Under the pieces are notes generated by a model. It ran no database searches. It worked only from the letters and a program-made list of their open reading frames with translations, and was not told where the DNA came from. This document shows, in pieces, positions 36,015 through 49,123 of a stretch of DNA of 64,000 nucleotides (position 1 is its first letter; each line of letters starts with the position of its first letter). A program made the position numbers and the translations under genes. Origin of the DNA: Heliocidaris tuberculata (taxonomy: Eukaryota > Echinodermata > Echinoidea > Camarodonta > Echinometridae); contig CM046838.1 in assembly GCA_025618425.1 (NCBI GenBank), positions 22,004,711-22,068,710 on the forward strand. Direction: 5' to 3'.

Positions 36015-37184
36015 TTTCATTCTACTATCTTCTTCGACTATTATAACATATACCATCACAAACAATGTAAAAAACTGCCTAATTTTGCGTGTTATGTCTA
36101 TTGAAAGTAGTGTGCAGTAGTTTGTGTAGAATCTCATTCCCTGTCGTGTATTAAAGCTAAGGGGATAATCTTCCACATGTCCTGCAATATCAAATCGTCC
36201 AGTTCGTTATCCCGATTTCTCCAAATCGGCTCAGTCTATTTTCTTCATATTTTCGTCAGTCATCAGTCCTAATAAGGTCAAGTTCCCACATCTTTTTCAA
36301 GGTCATCAGGTTATTGTGACGTCATCCAGGCGCCATTTTGTGAAAATCAACTTATGGTCATATGTTCATAACGAAATGTCATTTCTCTTTCATATTTGGC
36401 ATGGTTAAAGCTAATATCAATCCGGTCAATTTCAGAAAATTAGACGCGCGCGGACGTACGCGTCCGCGCGTCAGTGCGCCCGCAACAGTGAAAAATGCCA
36501 CCCCCGATAACTCCCAAACGAGGAGATAAATCTTTCTCAATCTTCCCATAGTCATCACATCTGCACCAAATATCAGGCACACAAAAATTCACATTCATAC
36601 CTCAATTCTTTTTTTTTTTTGTTTTGTTTTTTTTTTAAGTGTAGACGTCGTTTTCTTGTCCATCTTTTCCTTCATTTCTCGTCCATCTTGCCTTCTACAA
36701 CGAAACCAATGGCTGAAAATTCAAGGAAATGCCTGTCCATTTTACTTCCAATTTAAAAATTCTTCAAATTCTTGTATTTTTTCCTCCCATTGACAAATGA
36801 AAAAACCGAAAATCTCATACTAATTAACCGAAAACAACCCAACACCACCTTTTTTTTTTGGAGGGCTGATTACTTAAAAACGGAGTCTTGAATCTTTATG
36901 AAAGTTGGCACAGACATGAGTGTTGGTAGGACAATTATGCTGTGAAAATAACAAGGTCATGATGTCATTATAACTTTATCCAGGTGCCATTTCCCGAAAA
37001 TCAACTTATTGTCATGTATGGTCATGTATGTTCATACTGAAACCTCATTTCTCTTTCCTATTTCGGATTGTCAATTTCACTGTCATCACATATATATGAC
37101 CATCTTATCATTGTCGTCGACCCTATCATGATTACTATCTTGCCCAATCATCATCATATCTTACATAAGAATTTACCAGTTCAA

Positions 37185-37228
37185 GACAGACCACCTAATT
37201 CGTCTTCAGTGACGAATTAAATTTCTAG
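37185..37228 (+). other. Helitron-like 3' terminus of unit 15
   Basis: Intact; CTAG at 37225-37228. Confidence 0.8.
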
Positions 37229-38447
37229 TTTCTTTATTATTTATTTTTATTTTTCCACCACTTTCTTGTGAGCGTGTTTTCTCAAATTCGGTTCGCTCAT
37301 TTTTCATAAAATTTCAATCAATTATCAGGCATATAATGGTCAAGTGCCAGAAATTTTTTCAAGGTCATCAGGTCATCATGACGTCATCCAGGCGCCATTT
37401 TGTGAAATCAGATTATCAATCATATCATCACAACGGATCATCAAAAATCAACCATATTTACAACACATAAACTTCAGGTCAAGTGTCAATGTAAAATGTC
37501 AGCAAAATCCGCGGGCACGTCATGACGCGCACGTACGCGTGCGTCAAAATTTAGAATTGCTCAAAATCACTTTTTAATCAAAGGAGAGTACGGTTCAGGA
37601 CATTTTAAGCATTTCAAAATTTTCCGTCCGTGCGCGTCCGCGCGCGCGTTATGCGCGTACGCAGCGCGTATAGAACGTAAAAACTCCGGTTTTTTTGCAT
37701 GGTTTGTATTCCTGACACTATTCTTGACAATTTCCAACTATTTACAGTCATTCTCGACTTTCCATAAGGCCACACGCGCGCGTCAAACTTAAAAATCCGC
37801 GCGCGCGTCAATGGGGAATATAATGTAAAAAGTGCTAAAAAGATGCCTATCTAGAATCCGCCATAGCTCGTCAGAATGGCTGGGGACCCCCAAATTTTAT
37901 TGAATATTCTGAAAGCCTGTAAGATGTAAATCTGAATTCATGCAAAATTTTGGCCAAAAATACGTTGTGACGTCATCATATTTGCATATCAACTGAAAAA
38001 AATGATTTTGAAAAAATGACGTCATAATTTTTGTATTCATTTGACAATATTTCACTCATAGTTGGTCGATTTTCTTCCAAATTTTGATATGTTGTAGCTG
38101 AGACAATTCTCTACAAGATCAGTTACACGATTGTTCATTTTGACAAAGAAATCATGGTGTATTTTTGCGATTAAAAGAGGCATGTCAATTTTTCTCATTT
38201 TGCGTGTATTCTCTATGGGAGATGACTTTTTCTCCAATCTTGATTCTACATTCCCGTCTTCTTTGAGCAGTATCTTTGTAATTTCTGCTCGATTTTTTTC
38301 CAAATTTGAATATGTTATAGCTGAGACTATAAGCTTTCACAAATGTGTCCTCCAATTTTTGATCAGATGTCGGGATCATGCCCATTTTTTAACTACAAAA
38401 TGTCATTTGAGAATCCCGTTTTTCGTCTACGTGTTATCTCTATTGGA

Positions 38448-38515
38448 AATATTTTGGTCCATTGGTAAAGCACTTGCCTCCCATTCCGGCGACCCAGGTT
38501 CGATTCCCGGTGGGT

Positions 38516-38518
<3 letters not shown>
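38448..38518 (+). pseudogene. tRNA-Gly-like sequence, unit 16
   Basis: Core variant; 30 T follow. Confidence 0.72.
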
Positions 38519-38551
<33 letters not shown>

Positions 38552-39719
38552 TTTCATTCTACTATCTTCTTCGACTATTATAACATATACCATCACAAAC
38601 AATGTAAAAAACTGCCTAATTTTGCGTGTTATGTCTATTGAAAGTAGTGTGCAGTAGTTTGTGTAGAATCTCATTCCCTGTCGTGTATTAAAGCTAAGGG
38701 GATAATCTTCCACATGTCCTGCAATATCAAATCGTCCAGTTCGTTATCCCGATTTCTCCAAATCGGCTCAGTCTATTTTCTTCATATTTTCGTCAGTCAT
38801 CAGTCCTAATAAGGTCAAGTTCCCACATCTTTTTCAAGGTCATCAGGTTATTGTGACGTCATCCAGGCGCCATTTTGTGAAAATCAACTTATGGTCATAT
38901 GTTCATAACGAAATGTCATTTCTCTTTCATATTTGGCATGGTTAAAGCTAATATCAATCCGGTCAATTTCAGAAAATTAGACGCGCGCGGACGTACGCGT
39001 CCGCGCGTCAGTGCGCCCGCAACAGTGAAAAATGCCACCCCCGATAACTCCCAAACGAGGAGATAAATCTTTCTCAATCTTCCCATAGTCATCACATCTG
39101 CACCAAATATCAGGCACACAAAAATTCACATTCATACCTCAATTCTTTTTTTTTTTTGTTTTGTTTTTTTTAAGTGTAGACGTCGTTTTCTTGTCCATCT
39201 TTTCCTTCATTTCTCGTCCATCTTGCCTTCTACAACGAAACCAATGGCTGAAAATTCAAGGAAATGCCTGTCCATTTTACTTCCAATTTAAAAATTCTTC
39301 AAATTCTTGTATTTTTTCCTCCCATTGACAAATGAAAAAACCGAAAATCTCATACTAATTAACCGAAAACAACCCAACACCACCTTTTTTTTTTGGAGGG
39401 CTGATTACTTAAAAACGGAGTCTTGAATCTTTATGAAAGTTGGCACAGACATGAGTGTTGGTAGGACAATTATGCTGTGAAAATAACAAGGTCATGATGT
39501 CATTATAACTTTATCCAGGTGCCATTTCCCGAAAATCAACTTATTGTCATGTATGGTCATGTATGTTCATACTGAAACCTCATTTCTCTTTCCTATTTCG
39601 GATTGTCAATTTCACTGTCATCACATATATATGACCATCTTATCATTGTCGTCGACCCTATCATGATTACTATCTTGCCCAATCATCATCATATCTTACA
39701 TAAGAATTTACCAGTTCAA

Positions 39720-39763
39720 GACAGACCACCTAATTCGTCTTCAGTGACGAATTAAATTTCTAG
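39720..39763 (+). other. Helitron-like 3' terminus of unit 16
   Basis: Intact; CTAG at 39760-39763. Confidence 0.8.
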
Positions 39764-40982
39764 TTTCTTTATTATTTATTTTTATTTTTCCACCACTTTC
39801 TTGTGAGCGTGTTTTCTCAAATTCGGTTCGCTCATTTTTCATAAAATTTCAATCAATTATCAGGCATATAATGGTCAAGTGCCAGAAATTTTTTCAAGGT
39901 CATCAGGTCATCATGACGTCATCCAGGCGCCATTTTGTGAAATCAGATTATCAATCATATCATCACAACGGATCATCAAAAATCAACCATATTTACAACA
40001 CATAAACTTCAGGTCAAGTGTCAATGTAAAATGTCAGCAAAATCCGCGGGCACGTCATGACGCGCACGTACGCGCGCGTCAAAATTTAGAATTGCTCAAA
40101 ATCACTTTTTAATCAAAGGAGAGTACGGTTCAGGACATTTTAAGCATTTCAAAATTTTCCGTCCGTGCGCGTCCGCGCGCGCGTTATGCGCGTACGCAGC
40201 GCGTATAGAACGTAAAAACTCCGGTTTTTTTGCATGGTTTGTATTCCTGACACTATTCTTGACAATTTCCAACTATTTACAGTCATTCTCGACTTTCCAT
40301 AAGGCCACACGCGCGCGTCAAACTTAAAAATCCGCGCGCGCGTCAATGGGGAATATAATGTAAAAAGTGCTAAAAAGATGCCTATCTAGAATCCGCCATA
40401 GCTCGTCAGAATGGCTGGGGACCCCCAAATTTTATTGAATATTCTGAAAGCCTGTAAGATGTAAATCTGAATTCATGCAAAATTTTGGCCAAAAATACGT
40501 TGTGACGTCATCATATTTGCATATCAACTGAAAAAAATGATTTTGAAAAAATGACGTCATAATTTTTGTATTCATTTGACAATATTTCACTCATAGTTGG
40601 TCGATTTTCTTCCAAATTTTGATATGTTGTAGCTGAGACAATTCTCTACAAGATCAGTTACACGATTGTTCATTTTGACAAAGAAATCATGGTGTATTTT
40701 TGCGATTAAAAGAGGCATGTCAATTTTTCTCATTTTGCGTGTATTCTCTATGGGAGATGACTTTTTCTCCAATCTTGATTCTACATTCCCGTCTTCTTTG
40801 AGCAGTATCTTTGTAATTTCTGCTCGATTTTTTTCCAAATTTGAATATGTTATAGCTGAGACTATAAGCTTTCACAAATGTGTCCTCCAATTTTTGATCA
40901 GATGTCGGGATCATGCCCATTTTTTAACTACAAAATGTCATTTGAGAATCCCGTTTTTCGTCTACGTGTTATCTCTATTGGA

Positions 40983-41050
40983 AATATTTTGGTCCATTGG
41001 TAAAGCACTTGCCTCCCATTCCGGCGACCCAGGTTCGATTCCCGGTGGGT

Positions 41051-41053
<3 letters not shown>
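40983..41053 (+). pseudogene. tRNA-Gly-like sequence, unit 17
   Basis: Core variant; 30 T follow, then GCCTTTC as in units 1, 3 and 4. Confidence 0.72.
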
Positions 41054-41085
<32 letters not shown>

Positions 41086-42254
41086 CTTTCATTCTACCAT
41101 CTTCTTCGACTATTATAACATATACCATCACAAACAATGTAAAAAACTGCCTAATTTTGCGTGTTATGTCTATTGAAAGTAGTGTGCAGTAGTTTGTGTA
41201 GAATCTCATTCCCTGTCGTGTATTAAAGCTAAGGGGATAATCTTCCACATGTCCTGCAATATCAAATCGTCCAGTTCGTTATCCCGATTTCTCCAAATCG
41301 GCTCAGTCTATTTTCTTCATATTTTCGTCAGTCATCAGTCCTAATAAGGTCAAGTTCCCACATCTTTTTCAAGGTCATCAGGTTATTGTGACGTCATCCA
41401 GGCGCCATTTTGTGAAAATCAACTTATGGTCATATGTTCATAACGAAATGTCATTTCTCTTTCATATTTGGCATGGTTAAAGCTAATATCAATCCGGTCA
41501 ATTTCAGAAAATTAGACGCGCGCGGACGTACGCGTCCGCGCGTCAGTGCGCCCGAAACAGTGAAAAATGCCACCCCCGATAACTCCCAAACGAGGAGGTC
41601 AATCTTTCTCAATCTTCCCATAGTCATCACATCTGCACCAAATATCAGGCACACAAAAATTCACATTCATACCTCAATTCGTTTTTTTTTTTTTTTTTTT
41701 TTTTTTAAGTGTAGACGTCGTTTTCTTGTCCATCTTTTCCTTCATTTCTCGTCCATCTTGCCTTCTACAACGAAACCAATGGCTGAAAATTCAAGGAAAT
41801 GCCTGTCCATTTTACTTCCAATTTAAAAATTCTTCAAATTCTTGTATTTTTTCCTCCCATTGACAAATGAAAAAACCGAAAATCTCATACTAATTAACCG
41901 AAAACAACCCAACACCACCTTTTTTTTTTGGAGGGCTGATTACTTAAAAACGGAGTCTTGAATCTTTATGAAAGTTGGCACAGACATGAGTGTTGGTAGG
42001 ACAATTATGCTGTGAAAATAACAAGGTCATGATGTCATTATAACTTTATCCAGGTGCCATTTCCCGAAAATCAACTTATTGTCATGTATGGTCATGTATG
42101 TTCATACTGAAACCTCATTTCTCTTTCCTATTTCGGATTGTCAATTTCACTGTCATCACATATATATGACCATCTTATCATTGTCGTCGACCCTATCATG
42201 ATTACTATCTTGCCCAATCATCATCATATCTTACATAAGAATTTACCAGTTCAA

Positions 42255-42298
42255 GACAGACCACCTAATTCGTCTTCAGTGACGAATTAAATTTCTAG
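42255..42298 (+). other. Helitron-like 3' terminus of unit 17
   Basis: Intact despite the mosaic body; CTAG at 42295-42298. Confidence 0.8.
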
Positions 42299-43517
42299 TT
42301 TCTTTATTATTTATTTTTATTTTTCCACCACTTTCTTGTGAGCGTGTTTTCTCAAATTCGGTTCGCTCATTTTTCATAAAATTTCAATCAATTATCAGGC
42401 ATATAATGGTCAAGTGCCAGAAATTTTTTCAAGGTCATCAGGTCATCATGACGTCATCCAGGCGCCATTTTGTGAAATCAGATTATCAATCATATCATCA
42501 CAACGGATCATCAAAAATCAACCATATTTACAACACATAAACTTCAGGTCAAGTGTCAATGTAAAATGTCAGCAAAATCCGCGGGCACGTCATGACGCGC
42601 ACGTACGCGTGCGTCAAAATTTAGAATTGCTCAAAATCACTTTTTAATCAAAGGAGAGTACGGTTCAGGACATTTTAAGCATTTCAAAATTTTCCGTCCG
42701 TGCGCGTCCGCGCGCGCGTTATGCGCGTACGCAGCGCGTATAGAACGTAAAAACTCCGGTTTTTTTGCATGGTTTGTATTCCTGACACTATTCTTGACAA
42801 TTTCCAACTATTTACAGTCATTCTCGACTTTCCATAAGGCCACACGCGCGCGTCAAACTTAAAAATCCGCGCGCGCGTCAATGGGGAATATAATGTAAAA
42901 AGTGCTAAAAAGATGCCTATCTAGAATCCGCCATAGCTCGTCAGAATGGCTGGGGACCCCCAAATTTTATTGAATATTCTGAAAGCCTGTAAGATGTAAA
43001 TCTGAATTCATGCAAAATTTTGGCCAAAAATACGTTGTGACGTCATCATATTTGCATATCAACTGAAAAAAATGATTTTGAAAAAATGACGTCATAATTT
43101 TTGTATTCATTTGACAATATTTCACTCATAGTTGGTCGATTTTCTTCCAAATTTTGATATGTTGTAGCTGAGACAATTCTCTACAAGATCAGTTACACGA
43201 TTGTTCATTTTGACAAAGAAATCATGGTGTATTTTTGCGATTAAAAGAGGCATGTCAATTTTTCTCATTTTGCGTGTATTCTCTATGGGAGATGACTTTT
43301 TCTCCAATCTTGATTCTACATTCCCGTCTTCTTTGAGCAGTATCTTTGTAATTTCTGCTCGATTTTTTTCCAAATTTGAATATGTTATAGCTGAGACTAT
43401 AAGCTTTCACAAATGTGTCCTCCAATTTTTGATCAGATGTCGGGATCATGCCCATTTTTTAACTACAAAATGTCATTTGAGAATCCCGTTTTTCGTCTAC
43501 GTGTTATCTCTATTGGA

Positions 43518-43585
43518 AATATTTTGGTCCATTGGTAAAGCACTTGCCTCCCATTCCGGCGACCCAGGTTCGATTCCCGGTGGGT

Positions 43586-43588
<3 letters not shown>
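43518..43588 (+). pseudogene. tRNA-Gly-like sequence, unit 18
   Basis: Core variant; 30 T follow. Confidence 0.72.
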
Positions 43589-43621
<33 letters not shown>

Positions 43622-44789
43622 TTTCATTCTACTATCTTCTTCGACTATTATAACATATACCATCACAAACAATGTAAAAAACTGCCTAATTTTGCGTGTT
43701 ATGTCTATTGAAAGTAGTGTGCAGTAGTTTGTGTAGAATCTCATTCCCTGTCGTGTATTAAAGCTAAGGGGATAATCTTCCACATGTCCTGCAATATCAA
43801 ATCGTCCAGTTCGTTATCCCGATTTCTCCAAATCGGCTCAGTCTATTTTCTTCATATTTTCGTCAGTCATCAGTCCTAATAAGGTCAAGTTCCCACATCT
43901 TTTTCAAGGTCATCAGGTTATTGTGACGTCATCCAGGCGCCATTTTGTGAAAATCAACTTATGGTCATATGTTCATAACGAAATGTCATTTCTCTTTCAT
44001 ATTTGGCATGGTTAAAGCTAATATCAATCCGGTCAATTTCAGAAAATTAGACGCGCGCGGACGTACGCGTCCGCGCGTCAGTGCGCCCGCAACAGTGAAA
44101 AATGCCACCCCCGATAACTCCCAAACGAGGAGATAAATCTTTCTCAATCTTCCCATAGTCATCACATCTGCACCAAATATCAGGCACACAAAAATTCACA
44201 TTCATACCTCAATTCTTTTTTTTTTTTGTTTTGTTTTTTTTAAGTGTAGACGTCGTTTTCTTGTCCATCTTTTCCTTCATTTCTCGTCCATCTTGCCTTC
44301 TACAACGAAACCAATGGCTGAAAATTCAAGGAAATGCCTGTCCATTTTACTTCCAATTTAAAAATTCTTCAAATTCTTGTATTTTTTCCTCCCATTGACA
44401 AATGAAAAAACCGAAAATCTCATACTAATTAACCGAAAACAACCCAACACCACCTTTTTTTTTTGGAGGGCTGATTACTTAAAAACGGAGTCTTGAATCT
44501 TTATGAAAGTTGGCACAGACATGAGTGTTGGTAGGACAATTATGCTGTGAAAATAACAAGGTCATGATGTCATTATAACTTTATCCAGGTGCCATTTCCC
44601 GAAAATCAACTTATTGTCATGTATGGTCATGTATGTTCATACTGAAACCTCATTTCTCTTTCCTATTTCGGATTGTCAATTTCACTGTCATCACATATAT
44701 ATGACCATCTTATCATTGTCGTCGACCCTATCATGATTACTATCTTGCCCAATCATCATCATATCTTACATAAGAATTTACCAGTTCAA

Positions 44790-44833
44790 GACAGACCACC
44801 TAATTCGTCTTCAGTGACGAATTAAATTTCTAG
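44790..44833 (+). other. Helitron-like 3' terminus of unit 18
   Basis: Intact; CTAG at 44830-44833. Confidence 0.8.
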
Positions 44834-46053
44834 TTTCTTTATTATTTATTTTTATTTTTCCACCACTTTCTTGTGAGCGTGTTTTCTCAAATTCGGTTCG
44901 CTCATTTTTCATAAAATTTCAATCAATTATCAGGCATATAATGGTCAAGTGCCAGAAATTTTTTCAAGGTCATCAGGTCATCATGACGTCATCCAGGCGC
45001 CATTTTGTGAAATCAGATTATCAATCATATCATCACAACGGATCATCAAAAATCAACCATATTTACAACACATAAACTTCAGGTCAAGTGTCAATGTAAA
45101 ATGTCAGCAAAATCCGCGGGCACGTCATGACGCGCACGTACGCGTGCGTCAAAATTTAGAATTGCTCAAAATCACTTTTTAATCAAAGGAGAGTACGGTT
45201 CAGGACATTTTAAGCATTTCAAAATTTTCCGTCCGTGCGCGTCCGCGCGCGCGTTATGCGCGTACGCAGCGCGTATAGAACGTAAAAACTCCGGTTTTTT
45301 TGCATGGTTTGTATTCCTGACACTATTCTTGACAATTTCCAACTATTTACAGTCATTCTCGACTTTCCATAAGGCCACACGCGCGCGTCAAACTTAAAAA
45401 ATCCGCGCGCGCGTCAATGGGGAATATAATGTAAAAAGTGCTAAAAAGATGCCTATCTAGAATCCGCCATAGCTCGTCAGAATGGCTGGGGACCCCCAAA
45501 TTTTATTGAATATTCTGAAAGCCTGTAAGATGTAAATCTGAATTCATGCAAAATTTTGGCCAAAAATACGTTGTGACGTCATCATATTTGCATATCAACT
45601 GAAAAAAATGATTTTGAAAAAATGACGTCATAATTTTTGTATTCATTTGACAATATTTCACTCATAGTTGGTCGATTTTCTTCCAAATTTTGATATGTTG
45701 TAGCTGAGACAATTCTCTACAAGATCAGTTACACGATTGTTCATTTTGACAAAGAAATCATGGTGTATTTTTGCGATTAAAAGAGGCATGTCAATTTTTC
45801 TCATTTTGCGTGTATTCTCTATGGGAGATGACTTTTTCTCCAATCTTGATTCTACATTCCCGTCTTCTTTGAGCAGTATCTTTGTAATTTCTGCTCGATT
45901 TTTTTCCAAATTTGAATATGTTATAGCTGAGACTATAAGCTTTCACAAATGTGTCCTCCAATTTTTGATCAGATGTCGGGATCATGCCCATTTTTTAACT
46001 ACAAAATGTCATTTGAGAATCCCGTTTTTCGTCTACGTGTTATCTCTATTGGA

Positions 46054-46121
46054 AATATTTTGGTCCATTGGTAAAGCACTTGCCTCCCATTCCGGCGACC
46101 CAGGTTCGATTCCCGGTGGGT

Positions 46122-46124
<3 letters not shown>
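46054..46124 (+). pseudogene. tRNA-Gly-like sequence, unit 19
   Basis: Core variant; 31 T follow. Confidence 0.72.
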
Positions 46125-46158
<34 letters not shown>

Positions 46159-47320
46159 TTTCATTCTACTATCTTCTTCGACTATTATAACATATACCAT
46201 CACAAACAATGTAAAAAACTGCCTAATTTTGCGTGTTATGTCTATTGAAAGTAGTGTGCAGTAGTTTGTGTAGAATCTCATTCCCTGTCGTGTATTAAAG
46301 CTAAGGGGATAATCTTCCACATGTCCTGCAATATCAAATCGTCCAGTTCGTTATCCCGATTTCTCCAAATCGGCTCAGTCTATTTTCTTCATATTTTCGT
46401 CAGTCATCAGTCCTAATAAGGTCAAGTTCCCACATCTTTTTCAAGGTCATCAGGTTATTGTGACGTCATCCAGGCGCCATTTTGTGAAAATCAACTTATG
46501 GTCATATGTTCATAACGAAATGTCATTTCTCTTTCATATTTGGCATGGTTAAAGCTAATATCAATCCGGTCAATTTCAGAAAATTAGACGCGCGCGGACG
46601 TACGCGTCCGCGCGTCAGTGCGCCCGAAACAGTGAAAAATGCCACCCCCGATAACTCCCAAACGAGGAGGTCAATCTTTCTCAATCTTCCCATAGTCATC
46701 ACATCTGCACCAAATATCAGGCACACAAAAATTCACATTCATACCTCAATTCGTTTTTTTTTTTTTTTTTTTTTTTTTTAAGTGTAGACGTCGTTTTCTT
46801 GTCCATCTTTTCCTTAATTTCTCGTCCATCCTGCCTTCTACAACGAAACTTATGGCTGAAACTTCAAGGAAATGCCTGTCCATTTTACTTCCAATTTAAA
46901 ATTTCTTCAAATTCGTGTATTTTTTCCTCCCATTGACAAATGAAAAAACGGAAAATCTCATACTAATTTACCGAAAACCACCCAACACCCCCCTTTTTTT
47001 GCGGGGCTGATTACTTAAAAACGGAATATTGAATCTTTATGAAGGTTGGCACAGACATGAGGCTTGGTAGGACAATTATGCTGTGAAAATCACAAGGTCA
47101 TGATGTCATTATAACTTTATCCAGGTGCCATTTTCTGAAAATCGACTTATGGTCATTTATGGTCATGTATGTTAATAACGAAATGTCATTTCTCTTTCAT
47201 ATTGCGGATGGTCAATTTCACTGTCATCACATATATATGACCATCTTATCATTGTCGTCGACCCTACCATGATCACTATCTTGCCCAATCATCATCATAT
47301 CTTACAATTTACCAGTTCAA

Positions 47321-47364
47321 GACAGACCACCTAATTCGTCTTCAGTGACGAATTAAATTTCTAG
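47321..47364 (+). other. Helitron-like 3' terminus of unit 19
   Basis: Intact; CTAG is followed by TT and then the AGGTGGTCTGTC of unit 20, so a full 3' end abuts a full 5' end here. Confidence 0.82.
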
Positions 47365-47366
47365 TT

Positions 47367-47454
47367 AGGTGGTCTGTCGTAGACAGATCACCTCTTAATT
47401 TCGTCAGAATTTTCTTTATTATTATTAGGTGGTCTGTCACTTGACAGACCACCT
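47367..47454. repeat. Palindrome pair (unit 20)
   Basis: Copies at 47367-47393 (GTA spacer, right arm GACAGATCACCT) and 47427-47454 (ACTT spacer, perfect right arm GACAGACCACCT). The first begins two bases (TT) after the CTAG of unit 19. Confidence 0.92.
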
Positions 47455-48691
47455 CTTAATTTCGTCAGAATTTTCTTTATTATTTATTTTTATTTTTCTC
47501 CCACTTTTTTGTCCCCACGATTTCTCAAAATCGGCTCACTCAATTTTCTTCAAATTTTAAGCAGTTGTCAAGACTATCCAGGGCAAGTGCCAGAAATTTT
47601 TTCAAGGTCATCAGGTCATCGTGACGTCATCCAGGCGCCATTTTGTGAAATCACATTATCGATCATATCTTCATAACGAGTAGTCAAAAATGAACTATTT
47701 TTGATACACATGAACTTCAGGTCAAGGGTCAACATTAAATGTCAGCAAAATCCGCGCACGCATCATGACGCGCACGTACGCGCGCGTCAAAATTTAAAAA
47801 TGCTCAAAATCACTTTTTAATCAAAGGAGAGTACGGTTCAGGACATTTTAAGCATTTCAAAATTTTCCGTCCGTGCGCGTCCGCGCGCGCGTTATGCGCG
47901 CACGCAGCGCGTAGAGAACGTAAAAACGCCGTTTTTTCGCATGGTTTCTATTCCTGACACTATTCTTGACAATTTCCAACTATTTACAGTCATTCTCGAC
48001 ATTCCATAATGCCACACGCGCGCGTCAAACTTTCAAATTCGTGCGCGCGTCAATGGGCAATATAATGTAAAAAGTGCTAAAAACATGCCTATCTAGAATC
48101 CGCCATAGCTCGTCAGAAAGCGTGGAGACCCCCCATTTTTTTTACATTTTCTGAAAGCCTATGAGTTGTAGATTGTAATTCATGAAAAAAATTGGGGGGT
48201 CGAAGGATCGGAACGTCGTCACATTTGCATATGAACTCAAAAATTCGATTTTGAAAAAAAAAGGTCATAATTTTTGTATTCATTTGACAATATTTCAGTA
48301 ACAGATTGTTGATTTTCTTCCAAATTTTGATATGTTGTAGCTGAGACAATTCTCTACAAGATCAGTCACCACGATTTTTCATTTTGACAAAGGCATCATG
48401 GCGTATTTTTGCGATTAAAGGAGTCATGTCAATTTTTCACATTTTGCGTGTATTCTCAATGGGACATGACTTTTTCTCAAATTTTGATTCTACATTCCCG
48501 TCTTCTTTGAGCAGTATCTCTGTTATTTCTGCTCGATTTTCTTCCAAATTTTAGTATGTTATAGCTGAGACTATATGCTTTTACAAGTGTGCCCTCCAAT
48601 TTTTGATCAGATGTCGGGATCATGCCCCTTTTTTAAGTACAATTTGTAATTTGAGAATCCCGTTTTTAGTGTACGTGTTATGTCTATTGCA

Positions 48692-48762
48692 GAACTTTTG
48701 GTCTATTGGTAAAGTACTTGCCTCCCATCCCGCTGACCCAGGTTCGAATCCCGGTGGGTCCA
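48692..48762 (+). pseudogene. tRNA-Gly-like sequence, unit 20 (variant)
   Basis: Box A region TGGTCTATTGG and box B GGTTCGAATCC, still consensus. The anticodon loop CTCCCAT is unchanged. The 5' strand is different (AACTTTT-type) and still does not pair with TGGGTCC. The T run is only 7 before GAATTTT. Confidence 0.7.
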
Positions 48763-49079
48763 TTTTTTTGAATTTTTTTTCCCCTCTTTTTGCCTTTTAT
48801 TTTACCATTTGCTTCGACTACTGTAACATATAAAATCACAAAAAATGTAATAAACTTTTTTTATTTTGCGTGTTATGTCTAATTGAATGTAGTTTGTGCA
48901 CAACCCTATGCAAAATCAGATTGCCTGTCGTGTATTAAACCTATGGGTTAATATCCCATGTATAAAGCAATATGAAATTGTCCGATTTTCCTTGACACAA
49001 GTCTCCATCCATTGTCAACATTATCAGGAATATTATCTTGCACAAATATTATCACATCTTAGCAATTTACCAACGGGTA

Positions 49080-49123
49080 GACAGACCACCTAATTCGTCT
49101 TCAGTGACGAATTAAAGTTCTAG
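49080..49123 (+). other. Helitron-like 3' terminus of unit 20
   Basis: Hairpin unchanged; the spacer is AAAGTT instead of AAATTT. Confidence 0.8.

Larger units (their letters stand above)
34692..37228 (+). mobile_element. Unit 15 (2537 bp, core)
   Basis: Core monomer. The two extra bases are Ts in the mixed T/GTTTTG tract just before tail A2 (about 36626-36636). Confidence 0.92.
37229..39763 (+). mobile_element. Unit 16 (2535 bp, core)
   Basis: Core monomer with GCGTGCGTC, CTACTATC, tail A2 and an intact hairpin/CTAG end. Confidence 0.92.
39764..42298 (+). mobile_element. Unit 17 (2535 bp, mosaic core unit)
   Basis: The 5' half is core (CTCCGG, ATTCCTGAC) with GCGCGCGTC. After the T tract it switches to the states of units 1, 3 and 4 (GCCTTTC, CTACCATC, later GAGGAGGTCAATC and TTCG before a pure T tract). 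It then returns to tail A2 at about 41707. It also has CCCGAAAC for CCCGCAAC near 41553, shared only with unit 19. Confidence 0.91.
42299..44833 (+). mobile_element. Unit 18 (2535 bp, last clean core unit)
   Basis: Core monomer with GCGTGCGTC, CTACTATC and tail A2. It lies between the two mosaic units 17 and 19. Confidence 0.92.
44834..47364 (+). mobile_element. Unit 19 (2531 bp, mosaic boundary unit, tail A1)
   Basis: The 5' part is core, with one extra A near 45395. The segment 46506-46780 carries the CCCGAAAC and GAGGAGGTCAATC states of unit 17. Then a tail of A1 type (CTTAATTTCTCG, ATGAGGCTTGG) replaces A2. A five-base loss (TAAGA) near 47306 explains most of the shorter length. It marks the right edge of the homogenised core. 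Confidence 0.91.
47365..49123 (+). mobile_element. Unit 20 (1759 bp, two palindromes, tail D)
   Basis: First unit of the divergent right flank. Two palindromes, then a body that differs throughout from the core (TCTCCCACTTTTTTGTCC at the start, GGTCTATTGG in the tRNA-like part). Tail D passes directly from the region after the tRNA-like segment to the 3' end, with no sub-repeat b. The T run after the tRNA-like part is only 7 bases. Confidence 0.88.

Noticed and set aside
16942..44833. rDNA intergenic spacer or histone cluster repeat
   Set aside because: No rRNA or histone sequence is present in or between the units.
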